From Melioribacteraceae bacterium (GTDB lineage: Bacteria; Bacteroidota; Ignavibacteria; Ignavibacteriales; Melioribacteraceae): 64,000 nucleotides of DNA. The stretch is taken from assembly GCA_011525875.1 (NCBI GenBank), contig WYBN01000013.1, forward strand, positions 62,001-126,000, in the 5' to 3' direction. Each line of letters begins with the position of its first letter. Within the stretch, counting starts at the first letter, position 1. The notes beneath the pieces were generated by a model. It saw only the letters and a program-made list of their open reading frames with translations. It was not told where the DNA came from and made no database searches. This document shows positions 60,005 through 64,000 of this stretch, piece by piece. Position numbers and translations under genes: made by a program.

Positions 60005-60994
60005 ATGAGAAAAGTTTTTTTAATTATAACGATATTAATTTTGACTGTGAATAATAATTATTCACAGCTTTTCCCTACACTCGGCGGACAGAGAGCGGGC
60101 ATTTCCACCGCACAGTTTCTTAAGATTGGAGTTGGCGCGCGCGCTTCGGCTATGGGCGATGCTTTCATTGCGGTTGCCGATGATGCTTCAGCTTTATATT
60201 GGAACCCTGCCGGTTTAGTTTTCTCTAAACGCAATGAAGTTATTTTTTCACACAATCAATGGGCTGCAGAAATCCGCCATGAATTTATTGGGGCTTTCTA
60301 TAAGGTTTCTGCGAACGATGTTATCGGCGTTTCGGTGATTTCACTTCACATGGACGATATGAAGGTAACCACAGAAGTTATGCCCTTCGGAACCGGCGAA
60401 TATTTTTCATTCAGCGATTTGGCTTTCGCTTTAACGTATTCGAGAAAAATGACCGAACAATTTAGTTTCGGCGGATCAATTAGATATTTTGAAGAGACTT
60501 TAGCAAAACTAAAGATGAGAGGTTTGATGGTTGACCTCGGCACAATGTATTGGACAGGACTGGGCACAACTCGATTTTCTGTGGCAATAACAAATTTCGG
60601 CAATGAGCTTGCGCCTGATGGAAAAGTGATTTTATTCGGCAAGAGAGAAAAATCTGATTGGCAGTCATTTTCCCCGCCGACTATGTTCCGCATCGGATTT
60701 GCCTTTGAACCTTATCATACCGACGAACACAGGATTACCAATTCTGTTCAGCTTAACCATCCCAACGATAACAGCGAGAATGTCTCTTTTGGACTGGAAT
60801 ATTCGTGGCGGGAAATTCTCTTTCTGAGAGGCGGTTATAAGTTAAATGTCGAAGGGCAGGACTTTAGTTTTGGAATCGGCTCCCAACTGCCTTTGGGTAT
60901 TGCAGCTGTAACAGTAGATTATGCTTATGTTAATCTTGACAGGCTGGGCGCATCGCATAGATTTTCAATTCTGCTTGGGTTATACGAATGGTGA
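60005..60994 (+). CDS. PorV/PorQ family outer-membrane protein
   Basis: This is a 329-residue barrel protein with a signal peptide (FLIITILILTVNNNYSQ). The family's N-terminal motif is clear: FLKIGVGARASAMGDAFIAV followed by ADDASALYWNPAGL. PorV and PorQ shuttle or help attach T9SS cargo at the outer membrane; relatives in Ignavibacteria are numerous, so this copy may be dedicated to the neighbouring cargo proteins. It overlaps the next gene by 7 bases. Confidence 0.9.
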   Translation: MRKVFLIITILILTVNNNYSQLFPTLGGQRAGISTAQFLKIGVGARASAMGDAFIAVADDASALYWNPAGLVFSKRNEVIFSHNQWAAEIRHEFIGAFYKVSANDVIGVSVISLHMDDMKVTTEVMPFGTGEYFSFSDLAFALTYSRKMTEQFSFGGSIRYFEETLAKLKMRGLMVDLGTMYWTGLGTTRFSVAITNFGNELAPDGKVILFGKREKSDWQSFSPPTMFRIGFAFEPYHTDEHRITNSVQLNHPNDNSENVSFGLEYSWREILFLRGGYKLNVEGQDFSFGIGSQLPLGIAAVTVDYAYVNLDRLGASHRFSILLGLYEW

Positions 60995-62070
60995 AAAATT
61001 TTAAAATATTTTTAACTATTGTAGTTCTTATCGGAGCTATTGCATGCACCGATAAATTCGATGCGCCAGATAATTCCGTTAATCCCAATAATCAAGTCGT
61101 CGGAGACACTGTGTATATTCAACAGTTCCCTGTATGGGAAGGCTTCAACAATCCGCATGATATGATTGTCGGCAGAGAACCATTTCTTTATATTGCTGAT
61201 ACCGACAACGATAGAATTTTGATGATGGATGTTTCCGGTAAGATATATGGCTCGAAAACGGTAAGACGCCCGATTGCAATCGCACAGGATTTTAATTTGA
61301 ATTTAATCGTCTGCGCTCAATTCGATACAACGATAAATAATGTCTCTCAAGCATACAGCGCTGTATATAAGCTTGACCTTTTCTCAGTCTCGCACAATAT
61401 TTCGCAGGCACCGCTAAAAAGGCTGCTGCCACGCACTTCATTTGACTTTTCCAGACCGCTCAGAGAATATACAGGCGTATGCGTTTTCGGAGGCAATGAT
61501 TTTTATATCGCAAGAAAAGGTCCGGTAAATTCAAGTCCGATCGATCCGGATAATTCGATTTTAATCTTCAAAAATATTACTAAATCCGACGGTATTAAGA
61601 AAGACACATTAGTCGGACGTGTACCACTAATTGCACCGCAAGGCACGGGAATTGTCTCAGCTAATCAAATCAGTTCGCTTACCTCGTTCAATAACGGCAC
61701 GCTCGATATAGTTGTTACGCTGATAGGCGAGAACAGCTTCAAGGTACAATGGCTCGAATATGTGCAGACTACAATCTTTACCGGATATGAATCAAAACTT
61801 TCGCCATTCTCATGTGAAATGATGGATGTAGGTAAATTCGGCAAACCCGAGGGAACTGCCCTCGATAACTACAAGAATTTTTATATCGCCGATGCTGAAA
61901 AAGATAGTGTTTTCAAATTCAATAATTTCGGAGATGAACTGCAGTCCTTCGGCGGCTCGAATGTGATGAAAAACCCTCATGCAGTTGCTTTTCATGACAG
62001 AACCTTATACGTTCTTGATACAGGGAACAATCGCATTCTTCGATTTATTCTTTCAACTGATATTGACTAA
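60988..62070 (+). CDS. Predicted NHL-type beta-propeller lipoprotein
   Basis: This is 360 residues with a lipobox (LIGAIAC). Repeats of NHL type are visible: NPHDMIVGREPFLYIADTDN, PEGTALDNYKNFYIADAEKD and NPHAVAFHDRTLYVLDTGNN, each with the pattern of a propeller blade. Such propellers usually bind ligands or proteins at the cell surface. It is translationally coupled to the PorV-like gene and separated by 2 bases from the EEP gene. Confidence 0.85.
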   Translation: MVKNFKIFLTIVVLIGAIACTDKFDAPDNSVNPNNQVVGDTVYIQQFPVWEGFNNPHDMIVGREPFLYIADTDNDRILMMDVSGKIYGSKTVRRPIAIAQDFNLNLIVCAQFDTTINNVSQAYSAVYKLDLFSVSHNISQAPLKRLLPRTSFDFSRPLREYTGVCVFGGNDFYIARKGPVNSSPIDPDNSILIFKNITKSDGIKKDTLVGRVPLIAPQGTGIVSANQISSLTSFNNGTLDIVVTLIGENSFKVQWLEYVQTTIFTGYESKLSPFSCEMMDVGKFGKPEGTALDNYKNFYIADAEKDSVFKFNNFGDELQSFGGSNVMKNPHAVAFHDRTLYVLDTGNNRILRFILSTDID

Positions 62071-62072
62071 TT

Positions 62073-63320
62073 ATGGTTTTATTAAGAAAATTAATTTTGA
62101 TCAGCATTTTTACCTGCACTATAATCTTCCCGCAGGAAAAAGTAAGAATTATGACTTATAATCTTCTCAGATATCCTCAGGCGCAGGCTTCAAGCCGTGA
62201 GCCGAGATTTAAACAGATAATCGAGCATGTCAACCCGGACATTCTTATTGTACAGGAGATTACATCTCCTTCGGGTGTTACTTCGTTTCAGAATAATGTT
62301 TTGGGAGGAAAATATAAAGCCGGCACCTTCATTGACGGCTACGATATGGATAACGCTCTGTTTTATAAGGACTCGCTTTTTACTTTTCTCAGCAATGTTC
62401 CTATACCGACTCAGCTAAGGGATATTTCTATTTTTACATTAGTTCATAATTTTGCGAAAGACACAATTATAATACACAGCGCTCACCTCAAAGCAGGAAG
62501 CGGAAGTAGTGAAGAACAGCGCAGATTAAATGAAGTAAATCAATTAAGATTAAGAACTGACCAATACAAATCAAATACATGCTATATATTAGTCGGGGAT
62601 TTAAACCTTTACACATCAGAAGAACCTGCATATCAAAGATTAATGGATCAGACTAAGAGCGGTTATTTTCTTGATCCACTCAACAGACCAGGGAGCTGGG
62701 GGAATAATCCTAATTTTGCAGATATACACACGCAGTCAACGAGGGTGGAAAGTTTACCCGACGGAGGCAGTTCAGGAGGCTTGGACGATAGATTCGACTT
62801 TATTTTAATTTCGCAGGGTATTAAAGATTCCGGCAGAGTCACTTATCTTGAAGGCAGCTATACTTCATTTGGGAATGACGGTAGCCATTTTAATAAATCA
62901 ATAAATACCGCTCCATATAATGTAATAGGAATATCCATGGCGAATGCGCTTTATCTTGCCTCTGACCATCTGCCGGTATTTGCCGATTTCGAATTTGAAA
63001 TTCTTACAGATATAAATGAGCGCATTGAAAATCCGGTCGAATTTTATCTCTTTCAAAATTATCCGAATCCGTTCAACCCAGAAACTATTATAAATTTCTC
63101 ATTTAATGCAAAAAGCGGAATATTCTCGGGCAGGCAGTTTGTCTCTTTGAAAGTTTTTGATATACTCGGAAGAGAAATTAGCGTACTTGTAAACGGGATT
63201 TTAACTCCGGGCACCCACAGCGTAAAATTTGACGGAACCGGGCTGTCCAGCGGGGTTTATTTCTATGCTCTTTCGGTGAATGGTTCTGTATTAACGAGGA
63301 AAATGCAATTAATCAGATGA
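62073..63320 (+). CDS. Secreted endonuclease/exonuclease/phosphatase family enzyme with T9SS tail
   Basis: This is a 415-residue protein with a signal peptide (LRKLILISIFTCTIIFPQ) and an EEP (DNase I-like) domain with an apparently complete active site. N30 lies in MTYNLL, E62 in ILIVQE, H138 in HSAHLK, D176 and N178 in VGDLN, and D298 and H299 in ASDHLP. The family cleaves phosphodiester or phosphomonoester bonds with a divalent metal. The last 80 or so residues are a T9SS sorting domain (QNYPNPFNPETIINFSF ... RKMQLIR), so the enzyme acts outside the cell. Whether it is a nuclease, a sphingomyelinase-type enzyme or another phosphatase cannot be settled. Last gene of the operon. Confidence 0.9.
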   Translation: MVLLRKLILISIFTCTIIFPQEKVRIMTYNLLRYPQAQASSREPRFKQIIEHVNPDILIVQEITSPSGVTSFQNNVLGGKYKAGTFIDGYDMDNALFYKDSLFTFLSNVPIPTQLRDISIFTLVHNFAKDTIIIHSAHLKAGSGSSEEQRRLNEVNQLRLRTDQYKSNTCYILVGDLNLYTSEEPAYQRLMDQTKSGYFLDPLNRPGSWGNNPNFADIHTQSTRVESLPDGGSSGGLDDRFDFILISQGIKDSGRVTYLEGSYTSFGNDGSHFNKSINTAPYNVIGISMANALYLASDHLPVFADFEFEILTDINERIENPVEFYLFQNYPNPFNPETIINFSFNAKSGIFSGRQFVSLKVFDILGREISVLVNGILTPGTHSVKFDGTGLSSGVYFYALSVNGSVLTRKMQLIR

Positions 63321-63408
63321 CCTTTGCCGCCGTTAGTAATTCTTATTAAAATCTGCTCAACCACCTGCCGGCAAGTCACTTTTTTCAATAAGTTAGCGCA
63401 ATATTTAA

Positions 63409-63439
63409 TTGATAAAAAAGTAGTTTATCTATAAGTTTG
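63409..63439 (+). promoter_or_regulatory. Putative promoter of the atpD operon
   Basis: TTGATA (63409-63414), 17 bases, then TAAGTTTG (63432-63439), a perfect TAnnTTTG. It lies 31 bases before atpD, which implies independent transcription of the ATP synthase beta gene. Confidence 0.55.
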
Positions 63440-63470
63440 TACCTTCATTTAATTTGATTTAAGGAGAAAA

Positions 63471-64000
63471 ATGGCAAGTAACGAAGGAAAGCTGGTCCAG
63501 GTTATTGGACCTGTTGTTGATATTGATTTCGAAGACGGCTATCTGCCAAAAATTAACAATGCAATCAAAATTCCAAGAATTAACCTTGAAAATATAGAAG
63601 AAGAACTCACCGTTGAAGTTCAGCAGCACCTCGGAGAAAACAGAGTACGGACTATTGCTATGGATTCTACAGACGGTTTAGTCCGCGGCATGAAGGCAAT
63701 AGATACAGGAAATCCGATTTCTATTCCGGTCGGTCCCTCGACTCTGGGCAGATTAATTAATGTTATAGGTGAAGGCATTGACGGACTAGGTGAAATCAAA
63801 TCCGATAAATATTATCCCATACACAGACATGCGCCTAAATTCGAAAACCTTTCTACAAAACAGGAAGTTTTTGAAACCGGGATTAAAGTAATTGACTTAA
63901 TCGAACCGTATTCGAGAGGCGGCAAAACAGGGTTATTCGGCGGCGCCGGAGTTGGAAAAACGGTTATCATTCAGGAATTGATCCATAATATTGCAAAGCA
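63471..64000 (+). CDS. atpD: F0F1 ATP synthase subunit beta (5' part)
   Basis: The gene runs off the window end after 176 full codons. It starts [20 protein letters not shown] after [22 protein letters not shown] and [15 protein letters not shown] are conserved, and the P-loop is [14 protein letters not shown]. It makes ATP in the membrane-bound enzyme. Finding it with no other atp gene upstream matches the separate atpD-atpC cluster known in Bacteroidetes and Chlorobi. Confidence 0.96.
   Translation, partial: MASNEGKLVQVIGPVVDIDFEDGYLPKINNAIKIPRINLENIEEELTVEVQQHLGENRVRTIAMDSTDGLVRGMKAIDTGNPISIPVGPSTLGRLINVIGEGIDGLGEIKSDKYYPIHRHAPKFENLSTKQEVFETGIKVIDLIEPYSRGGKTGLFGGAGVGKTVIIQELIHNIAK

Noticed and set aside
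63321-63408. Terminator after the EEP gene
   Set aside because: Only a short CTTGCCGGCAGG-type palindrome near 63363-63375 is seen, with a small stem; not convincing enough to list.

Overview
The window reads as chromosomal DNA from an AT-rich member of the Bacteroidota/Chlorobiota/Ignavibacteriota lineage, most likely an Ignavibacteria (Melioribacter-like) bacterium. This is inferred from several things. Secreted proteins carry C-terminal type IX secretion (T9SS) sorting domains beginning QNYPNPFNP. There is a PorV/PorQ-family porin and a TonB receptor with a CarboxypepD_reg-like N-terminal domain. The primary sigma factor is short (284 aa), atpD has no other ATP synthase gene upstream, and promoters look like TTGnnn-N17-TAnnTTTG. 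No rRNA, CRISPR array, prophage or transposase gene was seen.

Layout. 1-254: 3' part of tmRNA (ssrA). 358-4943: M16 zinc protease, a T9SS-exported LamG-like protein, and YifB/ComM ATPase. 5066-36011: one continuous information-processing block, all on the + strand. It holds tRNA-Tyr, -Gly and -Thr, rpmG, tRNA-Trp, secE, nusG, rplKAJL and rpoBC, then the str, S10, spc and alpha operons fused from rpsL to rplQ, with a tRNA-Gln inserted between rplR and rpsE. A strong terminator follows rplQ. 36158-42128: engB, a membrane GAF-GAF-degenerate GGDEF protein, deoB, two adjacent EutN/CcmL microcompartment vertex proteins, the primary sigma factor and an NlpC/P60 lipoprotein. 42247-44012: an AbgT-family transporter followed by a 208-bp MITE-like element. 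44013-49730: the only minus-strand gene, a 1905-residue sensor kinase with nine PAS domains and one GAF. 49934-51325: fumarase with its own promoter and terminator. 51461-63320: a tight seven-gene operon for envelope and secreted proteins. 63471 to the end: 5' part of atpD.

How the genes work together. The first half is core transcription, translation and Sec export. The most intriguing part is 51461-63320. A secreted OB-fold protein and a secreted endonuclease/exonuclease/phosphatase (EEP) enzyme, both with T9SS tails, flank a TonB-dependent receptor, a PorV-like protein and two lipoproteins. I infer a surface system that may cleave an extracellular phosphoester substrate, possibly nucleic acid, and import the products. 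About 12 kb upstream, phosphopentomutase (deoB) beside two microcompartment vertex genes would fit deoxyribose use in a microcompartment. The link between the two loci is a hypothesis only.

Start codons: TTG is used unusually often, including for rpoB, rpsC, rpsE, rpsM and rpsK. Where a family-consistent start lies inside a longer open frame, the shorter start was chosen and this is stated in the entry.
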